Positions 63,398 to 64,000 of a DNA stretch of 64,000 nucleotides are shown here, piece by piece. A model generated the notes under the pieces. That model saw nothing but the letters and a program-made list of their open reading frames with translations, was not told where the DNA came from and made no database searches. The DNA is from VAZQ01 sp963817135 (GTDB taxonomy: Bacteria; Pseudomonadota; Alphaproteobacteria; Rhizobiales; Xanthobacteraceae). Positions within the stretch are counted from its first letter, which is position 1; each line of letters starts with the position of its first letter. The stretch is taken from contig CAWFNG010000015.1 of NCBI GenBank assembly GCA_963817135.1, positions 124,001 to 188,000 of the forward strand. Reading direction: 5' to 3'. A program made the translations under genes and the position numbers.

Positions 63398-64000
63398 TCA
63401 TCCCGTGCGCATCGCCGCAACCGCTTCAGCAATCGCTTCTGGCCGCGTCACAGGCAGCGAGCAGGTCTCGCCGACGCAGACGAAGGCCGAGCTCTCGGCC
63501 GCTGCCTTGATCTTTTCCGTGGCGGGATGGGTTTGCGGAAGCGCGGAAGAGGCGCGCAGCACCATGCGATCGAGGAAGGGAAGCTTCAGCGCCGCCTCGC
63601 GCAATTGACCGGCGCGCGCGTCCTCCCCGGTGACGACGATCTCTGCCGCCCGCAGGCGCAGGTCGAGCGCGTTCAAAGTCGCAAGATGCGCAAAAAGATT
63701 GTCGCCGGCGCGCGCGAGAACCCCCTCGATCAGCCGGTCGGCATTTTCGCGCCAGGCATGCTGGCCGGTGAATACGGCTAGGCGAATGAGGTTCTGCGCG
63801 GCAACGGCATTGGCGTTGGGGATGGCGTCGTCGCTGGTGGCGCTGGGACGCACCACCAGTCCCTCGGCGTCATCGGCTGTGAGGAAATAGCTGCCGGTCT
63901 CCGCGTTCGCGTAATGGCGATCGAGCGCCGCCTGCCAGGAAAGCGCGCGCTGCAAATAATCTTCCTCCGCCATCGCCTCATAAAGCGCCAGCGCGGCGCG
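63398..64000 (-). CDS. DUF255/YyaL (thioredoxin plus six-hairpin glycosidase-like) protein, 3' end only
   Basis: About 200 residues of a longer protein; the frame runs off the right edge. Segments GSYFLTADDAEGLVVRPSATSDDAIPNANAVAAQNLIRLA, ADRLIEGVLARAGDN and a C-terminal AFVCVGETCSLPVTRPEAIAE match the C-terminal half of YyaL/SPATA20-type proteins. Those pair a thioredoxin-like domain with an alpha/alpha barrel. Their enzymatic role is not known. The stop is at 63398. Confidence 0.88.
   Translation of the reverse strand, partial: RAALALYEAMAEEDYLQRALSWQAALDRHYANAETGSYFLTADDAEGLVVRPSATSDDAIPNANAVAAQNLIRLAVFTGQHAWRENADRLIEGVLARAGDNLFAHLATLNALDLRLRAAEIVVTGEDARAGQLREAALKLPFLDRMVLRASSALPQTHPATEKIKAAAESSAFVCVGETCSLPVTRPEAIAEAVAAMRTG

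Overview
The window is high-GC chromosomal DNA from an alphaproteobacterium. It most resembles the order Rhizobiales (Bradyrhizobium, Rhodopseudomonas or Pseudolabrys-type relatives). The evidence is the gene order hisB-DUF2628-hisH-hisA-hisF-hisE-coaA, hslVU, smr-mltA-tim44, secB, dnaQ-coaE-maf-ppsR | hemE-hemJ-rho, the number of branched-chain-type ABC transporters and Bug/TTT receptors, and the many interspersed palindromic repeats. The genus is an inference.

Layout. Positions 1-12 kb hold the hemW 3' end, an accessory block (ABC_sub_bind receptor, DUF3551, VasI-like protein, MFS transporter), then the envelope/translation block (penicillin-binding-protein activator, rsmI, yraN), a chemotaxis receptor, gshB and a frameshifted comM. 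Positions 12-23 kb hold a hybrid histidine kinase, coaA, the his genes, hslVU and a decayed nucleotidyltransferase pair. Positions 23-33 kb are an origin-type block: genes left of about 29.7 kb run mainly leftward and hemE-hemJ-rho run rightward. They diverge from the 376-bp ppsR/hemE gap, the place where oriC lies in Caulobacter and Rickettsia. Past rho the expected mnmE-mnmG-parAB synteny is lost.

Positions 33-62 kb are an accessory uptake and catabolism island. It has two complete LivKHMGF-type ABC transporters. One is divergent from an IclR regulator and lies near a DUF6282 hydrolase, a flavodoxin-fold oxidoreductase and a cupin. The other is flanked by a non-canonical LeuCD-type hydratase, an isocitrate-lyase-family lyase and a dihydroorotase/hydantoinase-type amidohydrolase. 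The island also has two Bug/TTT receptors, a broken LLM flavin oxidoreductase, a TauD dioxygenase, a HicB antitoxin with a decayed partner, a lactonase, and a TAT-type periplasmic binding protein next to a GAF histidine kinase. Several gene remnants lie between these. The right edge has a Rap1a-like secreted protein, a small unknown gene and the 3' end of a DUF255/YyaL protein.

The most striking feature is a dispersed family of about 167-bp elements (five copies). Each is two adjacent long hairpins bounded by CTAG, with a single-sided 3-nt A/T-rich bulge, conserved loops and compensatory stem changes. One copy sits in frame inside the MFS transporter gene and adds about 55 residues. At least five other palindromic repeat families occur, and some overlap start codons, stop codons or signal-peptide regions of genes. 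Several frameshifts lie in GC-repeat or homopolymer tracts, so some broken genes may be assembly errors.
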